From an uncultured Curvibacter sp. (GTDB lineage Bacteria; Pseudomonadota; Gammaproteobacteria; Burkholderiales; Burkholderiaceae_C): a stretch of 36,828 nt of DNA. Below are positions 23,774-31,183 of this stretch, piece by piece (position 1 is the stretch's first letter; each line of letters begins with the position of its first letter). The position numbers and the translations under genes are program-made. Location: the NCBI GenBank assembly GCA_903828535.1, contig CAIKMN010000024.1:1-36828 (forward strand), given 5' to 3'. Below the pieces are notes generated by a model. That model worked only from the letters and a program-made list of their open reading frames with translations, was not told the origin of the DNA and did no database searches.

Positions 23774-25243
23774 TTAAGGTTGCCACCAGCCGCCACCGAG
23801 CGACTGGAACAAAGCGGCCGTGTCGGCCAATCGGGCGGCGCGGGCGCCTACCACGGCGATGCGTGCTTGTTGGTAATTGCGTTGCGCGTCAAGCAAATTG
23901 AGGTAGCTGACGCCGCCCACTTGGTACTGCGTTTGGCTCAAGTCCAACAGTTGTTTAGCGGCATTTTCGGCCTCCACTTGGGCGTGCAGCGCCTGCGCGT
24001 CTTGGGACAAAGCGGTCAGACTGTCGGCCACGTTCTGGAAAGCTTGCAGCACGGTGGCGCGGTATTGTTCGCCCGCCGCTTCATACGCCGCTTGGGCAGC
24101 GCGTTCTTTGGCTTTCAAAGCGCCGCCGTTAAAAATCGGTTGGGTCAGGCCGCCGATCAGGTTCCAAAAGCCCCATTTGCCAATCAACAAATCGCCAGCG
24201 GTCGGGGCGGTGGCCCCCAAGCTGGCGGTCAAGTTGATTTGGGGGTATAAATTGGCCGCGGCCACCCCCGCCTGAGCGGCGGCCTGGTGCCAGAGCGCTT
24301 CGCTGGCGCGGATGTCGGGGCGTTGTCGCACCAAGTCGGCGGCCAAGGACACGGGTATGTCCACGGGCAACTTCAATTGAGCCAAGTCAAGCGGAGGCAA
24401 GCCCGCTTCGCTGGGCAACTTGCCTACATAAACCGCCAGTTGATGACGGGCCTGAGCCACCGCTTTCTCAAGGGTTGGCAGCTGAACTTGGGTGTTGTTG
24501 ACCAAGGCGCGTTGAGACAACACTGGGTTCAGGCTCACACCACCCAGTTGGTGTTGTTTCTCTAAAACCTGCAACTGCTCGTTTTGAAGGCGCAACAATT
24601 CGCGGGTGGTTTGGAGTTGCTCGCGCAACGAAGCTTCGCGGATGGCCGTGGTCACCACATTGGCGGTCAAAGCCAGTTTGGCGCCTTCTAATTGGAACCG
24701 TTGGAAATCCACCAACGATTGCTGGGCTTCCAAAGCCCTTTTATTGGCGCCAAAAAGGTCAAGGTTGTAAGACACATTGACGCTGGCGTTGAACAGATTG
24801 GTGTCAAAACTGCTGAGTCCGGTCTGTGCCAAGGCGGTGCGCTCGCGCCCCCCTTGCAAGGCCAAGGCGGCATTGGGCAGCGCCAGTGAGCCGTAGGCGG
24901 CGGCGTAGCTTTCTTCGGCTTGCTTGAGATTGGCTTTGGCCGCCTCTAACGTCGGGTTGTGTGCCAAGGCCTGCTTCAGTAAATTGTCCAGGGCAGGCGA
25001 ATTGAAAACGGTCCACCATTGGGCTTGGAGGCCTTGAAAGGCTTTCGCACTTTCAGGGCCGCCCAACCGTTGGGCTTCACCCAGCAAGCCGGCGCTGCCA
25101 GCGGTGGTTTCCGACAAGGTTTGTTCGGTATAGCGGGCCCCAGCGATCGGCGCCGCCGGTGTTTGAAAGTCAGGGCCTTGCGCACAGCCAGCCAAAAAGG
25201 CCAACGTGGCCGTGGCCAGCAAGGTCGGCAAACAAGGGTTCAT
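23774..25243 (-). CDS. RND efflux outer-membrane factor, NodT-type lipoprotein
   Basis: TolC/NodT-family channel. Signal peptide with a lipobox (TLAFLAGCAQGPDF), so the mature protein is probably lipid-anchored at Cys-19. The two duplicated outer-membrane-efflux halves are visible: LDNLLKQALAHNPTLEAAKANLKQAE and, in the second half, VRQRPDIRASEALWHQAAAQAGVAAANLYPQINLTASLG. The C-terminus has YQVGGVSYLNLLDAQRNYQQARI. The 489 residues are normal. First gene of the operon; AAGGA lies 8 bases before ATG 25243. No TetR- or LysR-type regulator is adjacent. A Fur-like site and a palindrome lie upstream. Confidence 0.92.
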   Translation of the reverse strand: MNPCLPTLLATATLAFLAGCAQGPDFQTPAAPIAGARYTEQTLSETTAGSAGLLGEAQRLGGPESAKAFQGLQAQWWTVFNSPALDNLLKQALAHNPTLEAAKANLKQAEESYAAAYGSLALPNAALALQGGRERTALAQTGLSSFDTNLFNASVNVSYNLDLFGANKRALEAQQSLVDFQRFQLEGAKLALTANVVTTAIREASLREQLQTTRELLRLQNEQLQVLEKQHQLGGVSLNPVLSQRALVNNTQVQLPTLEKAVAQARHQLAVYVGKLPSEAGLPPLDLAQLKLPVDIPVSLAADLVRQRPDIRASEALWHQAAAQAGVAAANLYPQINLTASLGATAPTAGDLLIGKWGFWNLIGGLTQPIFNGGALKAKERAAQAAYEAAGEQYRATVLQAFQNVADSLTALSQDAQALHAQVEAENAAKQLLDLSQTQYQVGGVSYLNLLDAQRNYQQARIAVVGARAARLADTAALFQSLGGGWWQP

Positions 25244-25296
25244 CCTTCAAATCCTTTGTGATGGTGTGAGCGCTGCTTGAAAAGAGCAGGAAGGAT

Positions 25297-25315
25297 GATA
25301 GCGATAATTATTGAA
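25297..25315 (-). promoter_or_regulatory. Weak Fur-box-like site upstream of the RND operon
   Basis: The 19 bases starting GATAGCGATAATTATTG match the E. coli Fur consensus at 13 of 19 positions by eye. It lies about 55 bases upstream of the outer-membrane-factor ATG. AT-rich sequence alone can give such a score. Confidence 0.25.
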
Positions 25316-25333
25316 CCTTGACTAAGCAAGGTT
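25314..25333. promoter_or_regulatory. Palindrome upstream of the RND operon
   Basis: AACCTTG, six bases, CAAGGTT: perfect seven-base arms, about 70 bases before the RND operon start and 115 before the rluF-like gene. On the plus strand it is followed by TTT. It may be an operator for an unlinked regulator; as a terminator it has no upstream plus-strand gene to serve. Confidence 0.4.
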
Positions 25334-25390
25334 TTTAAAGTTTTGTCTCAAGGTCGATAATCTGTGCCAGTGAAGTGAGGGTGTGCCGGT

Positions 25391-25447
25391 CGCGCCTTTT
25401 CCTGGTTCTGTTTTTTCCCTTTTCTTTCCCGTTTTTACCGTTCGTTT
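25391..25447 (+). promoter_or_regulatory. Pyrimidine-rich leader before the rluF-like gene
   Basis: A stretch dominated by C and T, with no purine-rich ribosome site before the GTG start. It contains TTTCTTTCCCGTTTTTAC at 25421-25438, which recurs almost exactly before htpG. Such leaders can be recruited to the ribosome by protein S1. Confidence 0.45.
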
Positions 25448-26305
25448 GTGAATCGCCCTCTTTTTCAACGCGCCCCAAAACCCATCGCGCGTCCCGATGC
25501 AAAATCGCCCCCCCTTTCGGCGTCCACCCCCGAGGCGGCTGGTGATGGCAGCGTGCGCTTGAACAAACGCATGGCCGACTTGGGCCTTTGCTCGCGCCGC
25601 GAGGCCGATGCCTGGATTGAGCAGGGCTGGGTCAAGGTCAACGGGCAGGTCGCACCGATGGGGTTGCGGGTCGTCCTTCAAGACCGAATCGAGGTGGATC
25701 CCCGTGCTCGCGGACACCAAGAACAACAGGTCACGGTGTTGTTGCACAAGCCCATGGGCTACGTGAGTGGCCAAGCGGAAGACGGCCATGAACCCGCGGT
25801 GGTGCTGGTTCAAGCCCGCAATCGCTGGGCGCAAGACGCCTCGCCTCACCGCTTTCAGCCCAGCCAATTGCGCGGTCTTGCCCCGGCGGGCCGATTGGAC
25901 ATTGACTCGGTCGGCCTCTTGGTGCTGACGCAGGACGGCCGGGTGGCGCGGCAGCTGATTGGCGAAGACTCGGGGACAGAAAAGGAGTACTTGGTCCGTG
26001 TGGTGTATCTGCCTTCTGCCACGACGAAAAATGTCCAAGCGGTCTTTCCGGCCGACCAATTGGCGCGCTTGCGCCACGGCCTCAGCTTGGATGGGCAAGC
26101 ATTAAAGCCGGCGCAAGTGGATTGGCAGAACCCAGAACAGCTGCGTTTTGTCTTAAAAGAAGGCAAAAAGCGCCAAATTCGGCGAATGTGCGAACAAGTG
26201 GGCCTCAAAGTGGTGGGCTTGAAGCGCATCCGGATTGGCAAAGTGGCCTTGGGCAATTTGCCCGTGGGCCAGTGGCGTTACCTGGGCCCGCACGAAAAAT
26301 TCTGA
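25448..26305 (+). CDS. rluF: RluF-like 23S rRNA pseudouridine synthase (RsuA family)
   Basis: Converts uridine to pseudouridine in rRNA. An S4 RNA-binding domain (VRLNKRMADLGLCSRREADAW) is followed by the catalytic domain with the aspartate in GRLDIDSVGLLVLT and the family block KEGKKRQIRRMCEQVGLKV. RsuA, RluB, RluE and RluF share this fold; the S4 domain with CSRREAD and the RQIRRMCE block resemble RluF most, but the exact target uridine is not certain. The 285 residues start at a GTG with no normal ribosome site; the GTG in GSVRLN is an alternative start. It lies 160 bases upstream of htpG on the same strand. Confidence 0.8.
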   Translation: MNRPLFQRAPKPIARPDAKSPPLSASTPEAAGDGSVRLNKRMADLGLCSRREADAWIEQGWVKVNGQVAPMGLRVVLQDRIEVDPRARGHQEQQVTVLLHKPMGYVSGQAEDGHEPAVVLVQARNRWAQDASPHRFQPSQLRGLAPAGRLDIDSVGLLVLTQDGRVARQLIGEDSGTEKEYLVRVVYLPSATTKNVQAVFPADQLARLRHGLSLDGQALKPAQVDWQNPEQLRFVLKEGKKRQIRRMCEQVGLKVVGLKRIRIGKVALGNLPVGQWRYLGPHEKF

Positions 26306-26316
26306 CCCCCTTTTTG

Positions 26317-26340
26317 CCTGGGCAAATTGTTGCGCCCAGG
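26317..26340 (+). other. Hairpin between the rluF-like gene and htpG
   Basis: CCTGGGC (26317-26323) and GCCCAGG (26334-26340) are perfect seven-base complements around a ten-base loop, 11 bases past the rluF-like stop. No T-run follows, so it is either a weak terminator or an mRNA-stability element. Confidence 0.4.
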
Positions 26341-26343
26341 GCG

Positions 26344-26371
26344 CTTGAAATCTTTCAGGCCGCCCTCAAGT
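26344..26371 (+). promoter_or_regulatory. Candidate heat-shock (sigma-32) promoter of htpG
   Basis: CTTGAAA at 26344-26350 is a perfect sigma-32 -35 element. After 13 bases comes CCTCAAGT (26364-26371), two mismatches from the -10 consensus CCCCATNT. It lies about 95 bases before the htpG ATG. htpG is a known sigma-32 target in proteobacteria, which supports the call. Confidence 0.5.
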
Positions 26372-26381
26372 CCTTGGACAT

Positions 26382-26465
26382 CTCTTTTTCTTTCCTTGTT
26401 TCTTTCCCTGTTTTTACTTTCTCAGTCCCTTTTTCGTCTTCTCCAGTTATTTCTCGTTATTCCCT
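26382..26465 (+). promoter_or_regulatory. Pyrimidine-rich leader before htpG
   Basis: C/T-rich from about 26382 up to the ATG, with no purine-rich ribosome site. It contains TTTCTTTCCCTGTTTTTAC at 26399-26417, one inserted base away from the block before the rluF-like gene. If the upstream sigma-32 promoter is used, most of this would be the htpG 5' leader. Confidence 0.45.
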
Positions 26466-28349
26466 ATGACCAAACAAACCCATTCCTTCCAAGCCGAAGT
26501 GGCCCAACTCCTGCATTTGGTGACGCATTCGCTGTACTCGAACCCCGAAATTTTTGTCCGCGAGTTGGTTTCCAACGCCTCCGATGCCGCCGACAAGCTT
26601 CGTTTTGAAGGCTTGAACAACGCCGCCTTGTATGAAGACAACCCCAACTTGGAAGTGCGCATCGCCTTTGACAAAGACGCCCGCACGCTCAGCATCACCG
26701 ACACCGGCATCGGCCTGACCGAGCAGGAGGCCATCGACAATTTGGGCACCATCGCCAAGAGCGGCACCAAGGACTTCATGGGCGAGTTGAGCGGAGACCA
26801 AAAGGCCGACGCGCAGTTGATCGGCCAGTTTGGCGTGGGCTTTTATTCGGGCTTCATCGTGGCCGACAAAATCACCGTCGAGTCACGCCGTGCCGGCGTC
26901 CCGGCCGACCAAGGTGTGCGCTGGGTCAGCGGGGGTACCGGCGACTTTGAGGTCGAAACCATCCATCGGCCCGAGCGCGGCACCACCATCACCCTGCATT
27001 TGCGTGACGACGCCGAAGAATATTTGAATGCTTGGAAACTCAAGAGCCTGATTAACAAATACTCCGACCACATCAGCTTGCCCATCTTGATGGAAAAGGA
27101 AGAGTGGAAAGACGGCGAAAACGACCAGCCTGGCAGCATGGTCAAAACCGGCGAGTGGGAAACCGTCAACCAGGCGAATGCGCTCTGGACTCGCCCGAAA
27201 AAAGACATCAGCCAAGAGCAGTACACCGAGTTCTACAAGGCCATCAGCCACGACCACGAGGCCCCCCTCACTTGGTCGCACAACCGCGTTGAGGGCAATA
27301 CCGAATACACGCAGTTGCTCTATATCCCAGGCAAAGCCCCGTTTGACCTTTGGAACCGCGACAAAAAAGCCGGCATCAAGCTCTACGTGAAGCGCGTTTT
27401 CATCATGGACGACGCTGAAGCCTTGATGCCCACCTATTTGCGGTTTGTCAAAGGCGTGATCGACTCGGCCGACTTGCCCTTGAACGTGAGCCGCGAACTT
27501 TTGCAAGAAAGCCGTGACGTGCGCGCCATCCGCGACGGTTCCACCAAACGTGTGTTGTCGATGTTGGAAGACTTGGCCAAGCAAGAAGACAAAACCCAAT
27601 ACAACCAGTTTTATGCCGAATTTGGCGCCGTGCTCAAAGAAGGCTTGGGCGAAGACTTTGGAAACCAAGACCGCCTCGCCAAGTTGCTGCGCTACGCCAG
27701 CACACAAAGCGACACGCCCAGCGTCAGCTTGGCCGACTACAAAGCCCGCATGAAAGAGGGCCAAGACGCCATTTACTACATCACTGCCGACACCTTGGCC
27801 GCGGCCAAAAACAGCCCTCAACTTGAAGTCTTCAAGAAAAAAGGCATCGAGGTTTTGCTGATGAGCGACCGTGTGGACGAGTGGTCGCTCAATTACTTGC
27901 AAGCGTTTGACGGCACACCGCTGCAAAGCGTCGCCAAGGGTGCCGTGGACTTGGGCAAGCTGCAAGATGAAACAGAAAAGAAAGCCGCCGAAGAGGCCGC
28001 AGAAGCCTTCAAGCCTTTACTCGCCAAGCTCAAGGAAGCGCTAAAGGAGAAGGCTGAAGACGTTCGCGTGACCACCCGGTTGGTCGACTCGCCTGCCTGC
28101 CTGGTGGTCCAAGACGACGGCATGAGCACCCAACTCGCACGCCTGTTGAAGCAAGCCGGTCAGCAAGCGCCTGAGAGCAAGCCCGTGTTGGAAATCAACG
28201 CCGAACACGCGTTGGTTAAAAAGCTCGACGGCAGCGTGCACTTTCATGATTTGGCGCACATTTTGTTTGACCAAGCGCTGCTTGCTGAAGGCGGATTGCC
28301 AGAAGACCCCGCGGCCTATGTGCGCCGCGTGAACGCGTTGCTGGTTTAA
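26466..28349 (+). CDS. htpG: Molecular chaperone HtpG (bacterial Hsp90)
   Basis: ATP-dependent cytoplasmic chaperone. The N-terminal GHKL ATPase domain shows [16 protein letters not shown] (with the catalytic-type Glu), DTGIGLT and [11 protein letters not shown]. The middle domain has [28 protein letters not shown] and [14 protein letters not shown]. The C-terminal dimerisation domain ends with [11 protein letters not shown]. The 627 residues are normal for HtpG. ATG 26466 begins the conserved [14 protein letters not shown] sequence. It has a pyrimidine-rich leader and a candidate sigma-32 promoter upstream, and ends 3 bases from the convergent HTH-2TM gene. Confidence 0.97.
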   Translation: MTKQTHSFQAEVAQLLHLVTHSLYSNPEIFVRELVSNASDAADKLRFEGLNNAALYEDNPNLEVRIAFDKDARTLSITDTGIGLTEQEAIDNLGTIAKSGTKDFMGELSGDQKADAQLIGQFGVGFYSGFIVADKITVESRRAGVPADQGVRWVSGGTGDFEVETIHRPERGTTITLHLRDDAEEYLNAWKLKSLINKYSDHISLPILMEKEEWKDGENDQPGSMVKTGEWETVNQANALWTRPKKDISQEQYTEFYKAISHDHEAPLTWSHNRVEGNTEYTQLLYIPGKAPFDLWNRDKKAGIKLYVKRVFIMDDAEALMPTYLRFVKGVIDSADLPLNVSRELLQESRDVRAIRDGSTKRVLSMLEDLAKQEDKTQYNQFYAEFGAVLKEGLGEDFGNQDRLAKLLRYASTQSDTPSVSLADYKARMKEGQDAIYYITADTLAAAKNSPQLEVFKKKGIEVLLMSDRVDEWSLNYLQAFDGTPLQSVAKGAVDLGKLQDETEKKAAEEAAEAFKPLLAKLKEALKEKAEDVRVTTRLVDSPACLVVQDDGMSTQLARLLKQAGQQAPESKPVLEINAEHALVKKLDGSVHFHDLAHILFDQALLAEGGLPEDPAAYVRRVNALLV

Positions 28350-28352
28350 AAC

Positions 28353-28898
28353 TTAGAGCGGGCGCCCCAAGCGTTTTTCGACCTCGCGCTTTTCCCATTC
28401 CGGCCCCAAAGGGCCGAAATGGGTGAACACCCGAAGGCTGTGCATCAACAGACCCAAGCCCCAGCCGAGGGCAGGCCAGTAAAACCACAAATGCTGGGGC
28501 GAGGTCATCAGGTTGATCACGGCGAGGAAGGGGATCACCAGCGCAAAAGCGCCCAATTGCCTGTAAAAGCCGCGCAATCGACGCACTTGCTGGAAGGCAA
28601 GCATTTCTTCTAATTCGCGTGCCCGATCATGAAGGGCTTGGGGATGAGGCTCAATGCCTGGCGTGGTCGGTATCGTTGGCGAAGGGTGGGTGCGGTAATC
28701 GGTCAGGCTTTCGGTCATGTTGGGCTCCTTGAGGGCTAAAAAGTCGATTTGAAACACAGACGCCAAAGACTTCAACGACTCCACACTGCCTGGTTGACCT
28801 TGCTCCATGCGCTGAATGGTGCGCACACTCAGGCCGCTTAAATCGGCCAGCTGTTGCTGTGACCAGCCCTTTTGCAATCGCAGTTTTTGAATCAACAT
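28353..28898 (-). CDS. XRE-type DNA-binding protein fused to a 2TM membrane domain
   Basis: Residues 1-55 form a Cro/CI-type helix-turn-helix (KGWSQQQLADLSGLSVRTIQRMEQG). A proline/threonine-rich linker (HPSPTIPTTPGIEPHP) and a basic helix (ARELEEMLAFQQVRRLRGFYRQL) follow. Then come two hydrophobic segments (GAFALVIPFLAVINL and FYWPALGWGLGLLMHSLRVF) and a 2TM-domain-like tail HFGPLGPEWEKREVEKRLGRP. The fusion suggests a DNA-binding protein tethered to the inner membrane; the signal is unknown. A perfect AAGGAG precedes the ATG. Its upstream spacer carries 11-base tandem repeats that could be its own operator. It is convergent with htpG. Confidence 0.82.
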   Translation of the reverse strand: MLIQKLRLQKGWSQQQLADLSGLSVRTIQRMEQGQPGSVESLKSLASVFQIDFLALKEPNMTESLTDYRTHPSPTIPTTPGIEPHPQALHDRARELEEMLAFQQVRRLRGFYRQLGAFALVIPFLAVINLMTSPQHLWFYWPALGWGLGLLMHSLRVFTHFGPLGPEWEKREVEKRLGRPL

Positions 28899-28973
28899 GG
28901 GTTCTCCTTTGTCTGTGCTGCCATCCTAGGCACCACGTTGGGTTTTGAACACGTCAGCCGCCTGCCATCGGCC

Positions 28974-29006
28974 TGACAAAGCCCCGACAAAGTCCCGACA
29001 CAGCCC
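28974..29006 (-). repeat. Three 11-base tandem repeats upstream of the HTH-2TM gene
   Basis: TGACAAAGCCC, CGACAAAGTCC and CGACACAGCCC follow one another without gaps. A partial copy (CGACACAGC) and a small CCCC-AAAAA-GGGG hairpin come next, to about 29026. The 11-base period is close to one DNA helical turn, which would put identical sites on one face, about 75-110 bases upstream of the HTH-2TM start codon. Confidence 0.75.
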
Positions 29007-29081
29007 CAAAAAGGGGCGACACAGCGACGACAGCGGCAGGACAAGACCTTCACCCATCGAGTCCCATCGCTAAAAAGGAGC

Positions 29082-30098
29082 TTAAACCCATAACGGCGTC
29101 GCCTGCATGGCCTCGATTTGCTCGATCAGTTGGTGGGTCTGGCCGCTCCAGTAATCACTGCTGCCAAACCATGGAAAGTGTTGAGGAAAGGTCGGGTCGC
29201 TCCACCGGCTGGCGAGCCAAGCGCTGTAATGGACCATGCGCAAGGTGCGCAAGGGTTCGATCAAGGCCAACTCACGGCGGTCGAAGGGGCGCATTTGCTC
29301 GTAGCCGTCCAACAGAGCGTTGAGTTGTTGGGTGCGTTGCGCGCGCTCACCCGACAAGAGCATCCAGAGGTCTTGCACGGCGGGACCGCTGCGGGCATCG
29401 TCGAGGTCGACGAAGTGGGGGCCGCCACCGGGCACGTCGGTGGGGGTCCACAAGATGTTGCCGGGGTGGCAGTCACCGTGCAGGCGAAGGCAATTAAAAG
29501 GAGATGACTCTGAGGCGCCTGATTTGAAGTGGCCGTTCTGGGCGAAAAAAGGCTCGATCAAGGCCAGCGCCTCAGTACAAGCGGCCCGCCAGGGGCCGAC
29601 CACATCCACTGGCAAGGCGTTGCTTTGCAATAAATAGTCTCGGGCGGCCCAGCCGAAGGTGGCCAGGTTCAGCTCGGGTCGAACGGCAAACGCACGGCGC
29701 TCGCCGACTTGGTGGAGACGGCCCAAGAAGCGGCCAATCCATTCGAGCACCTCAAAGTCATCCAACTCGGGCATGCGACCGCCACGTCGCGGGCTGACTG
29801 AAAAAGCAAAGCCAGCAAAGTGGTGCAAGCTGCTGCCGTTCAGTATCAAGGGGCCCACCACCGGCACTTCAGCCGCCATGAGTTCGGCCGCAAAAGCGTG
29901 CTCTTCAAGAATTTGCGCTTCGCTCCAGCGCTCGGGTCGGTAAAACTTGACGACGACCTGCGAATGGGCAGGCCCCGACCCCGCCGTTTCAACCGGTGTT
30001 TCCAGCTGAACTTGATAGACCCGGTTTTCGTAAGACGACAGCGCCATCAGCGTGCCGTCGCCCCACAGGCCGATGCTGCTCAGGGCGTCTAGCACCAC
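29082..30098 (-). CDS. srkA: Stress-response serine/threonine kinase SrkA (YihE/RdoA)
   Basis: APH-like protein kinase that protects cells during envelope and oxidative stress. Family blocks: SSYENRVYQV, VVVKFYRPERWSEAQILEEHAFA, the catalytic RLHGDCHPGNILW, the metal-binding FVDLDDARSGPAVQDLWMLL and HFPWFGSSDYW. The nominal start is a GTG at 30098. Homology, however, continues upstream in frame: FAHLTPEVVLDALSSIGL resembles E. coli FQTLHPDTIMDALFEHGI. No ATG, GTG or TTG exists between 30098 and the in-frame stop. An ATC at 30182, eight bases after GAGG, would restore a normal N-terminus (TQTLPADEH onward). It follows the 3-hydroxyacyl-CoA dehydrogenase gene on the same strand. Confidence 0.9.
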   Translation of the reverse strand: MVLDALSSIGLWGDGTLMALSSYENRVYQVQLETPVETAGSGPAHSQVVVKFYRPERWSEAQILEEHAFAAELMAAEVPVVGPLILNGSSLHHFAGFAFSVSPRRGGRMPELDDFEVLEWIGRFLGRLHQVGERRAFAVRPELNLATFGWAARDYLLQSNALPVDVVGPWRAACTEALALIEPFFAQNGHFKSGASESSPFNCLRLHGDCHPGNILWTPTDVPGGGPHFVDLDDARSGPAVQDLWMLLSGERAQRTQQLNALLDGYEQMRPFDRRELALIEPLRTLRMVHYSAWLASRWSDPTFPQHFPWFGSSDYWSGQTHQLIEQIEAMQATPLWV

Positions 30099-30211
30099 CT
30101 CGGGCGTGAGGTGGGCAAAACGGAGGCCGGCATGCTGGATGCCGGCACCAGGGTGCTCGTCAGCGGGGAGGGTTTGAGTGATTTCGAGGGCCTCGCTGTA
30201 ACTTCAGCCGT

Positions 30212-31060
30212 TCAATATTGGTAAACGCCTTGGCCGGTTTTGCGACCCAAACGACCGGCGGCAACCAATTCTTTGAGCAAGGGCGCAGCGCGGTATTTGC
30301 TGTCGCCAAACTCTTTCAAATACACCTCCATCACGGCCAGCAAGGTGTCCAGCCCGATCATGTCGGCCAAGGCCAAGGGACCGATCGGTTGGTTGCATCC
30401 CAAACGCATGCCGGTGTCGATGTCGTCGGGTGTGGCCAGGCCTTCGCCCAAGACAAAGAAGGCTTCGTTGATCATGGGCACCAAGATGCGGTTGACCACA
30501 AAACCCGGCGCGTTTTTGACGGTGATGGGGCTCTTGCCCAGGGCCTTGGACAAGGCCTCCACCGCAGCGTGTGTGTCGTCGCTGGTTTGCAGGCCACGGA
30601 TGATTTCCACCAGCGCCATCATCGGCACCGGGTTGAAGAAGTGCATGCCAATGAAGCGGTCGGCGCGTGAAGTCGCCGCGGCCAATTGCGTGATCGAAAT
30701 GGACGAGGTGTTCGACGCCAGAATGACCTCGGGGGCCAACAAGGCATCTACTTGCTGCAATATTTTGAGTTTAAGCGCGTGGTTCTCGGTGGCGGCTTCG
30801 ATGACGAAGTCGGCCTTGTTCAAATCCTCATAGGCCGTGCTGCCATGGATGCGGGCCAGCGCAGCGGTTTTATCGGCCTCTGTGATTTTTTCTTTTTTGA
30901 TTAAACGATCCAAGCTGCTGGCGACAGTGGCCAAGCCACGCTGCACAGCGGCGTCTGAAATGTCGACCATCACCACTGAAAAACCGGCGACAGCGCAAGT
31001 TTGCGCAATGCCATTGCCCATGGTGCCCGCACCGATGATGCCCACTGTTTGAATGACCAT
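30212..31060 (-). CDS. hbd: 3-hydroxybutyryl-CoA dehydrogenase
   Basis: NAD(P)-dependent oxidoreductase that interconverts 3-hydroxyacyl-CoA and 3-oxoacyl-CoA, used in beta-oxidation, butyrate/PHB and aromatic catabolism. The nucleotide fold is GIIGAGTMGNGIAQTCAVAGF, the catalytic histidine region is FIGMHFFNPVPMMALVEII, and the C-terminal domain begins KNAPGFVVNRILVPMINEA. The length of 282 residues is normal for a stand-alone enzyme. The frame is open to 31099; ATG 31060 (MVIQTVGIIG) is chosen because AGAGG lies six bases before it. It lies upstream of srkA on the same strand; no thiolase or crotonase adjoins it. Confidence 0.93.
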   Translation of the reverse strand: MVIQTVGIIGAGTMGNGIAQTCAVAGFSVVMVDISDAAVQRGLATVASSLDRLIKKEKITEADKTAALARIHGSTAYEDLNKADFVIEAATENHALKLKILQQVDALLAPEVILASNTSSISITQLAAATSRADRFIGMHFFNPVPMMALVEIIRGLQTSDDTHAAVEALSKALGKSPITVKNAPGFVVNRILVPMINEAFFVLGEGLATPDDIDTGMRLGCNQPIGPLALADMIGLDTLLAVMEVYLKEFGDSKYRAAPLLKELVAAGRLGRKTGQGVYQY

Positions 31061-31129
31061 GATGTACCTCTTTTTAAAAATCGGGGGCTTTGCAGCCATT
31101 CGCCCATTTTAGGGATTCAAGCGGTGCGC

Positions 31130-31160
31130 CAAAACGAGAGACAAAACGAGAGACAAAACG
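31130..31160 (+). repeat. 12-base tandem repeat between nodJ-like and hbd genes
   Basis: CAAAACGAGAGA occurs twice in a row, followed by a partial third copy (CAAAACG). It sits downstream of the nodJ-like stop and upstream of the hbd start, in a 123-base gap. No hairpin or promoter is clear. Confidence 0.7.
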
Positions 31161-31183
31161 CGATAGTCAGAGCGCCGGTTGAT

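Noticed and set aside
22238-24250. 670-codon plus-strand open frame opposite the efflux genes
   Set aside because: It is antisense to the RND adaptor and outer-membrane-factor genes, is rich in His/Gln/Gly as expected of a reverse-frame shadow, and has no recognisable domain.
26883-27965. 360-codon minus-strand open frame
   Set aside because: Antisense shadow of htpG, whose own translation is unmistakable.
28974-29006. CRISPR-like array
   Set aside because: Units are 11 bases, contiguous, with no spacers; no cas genes are present.
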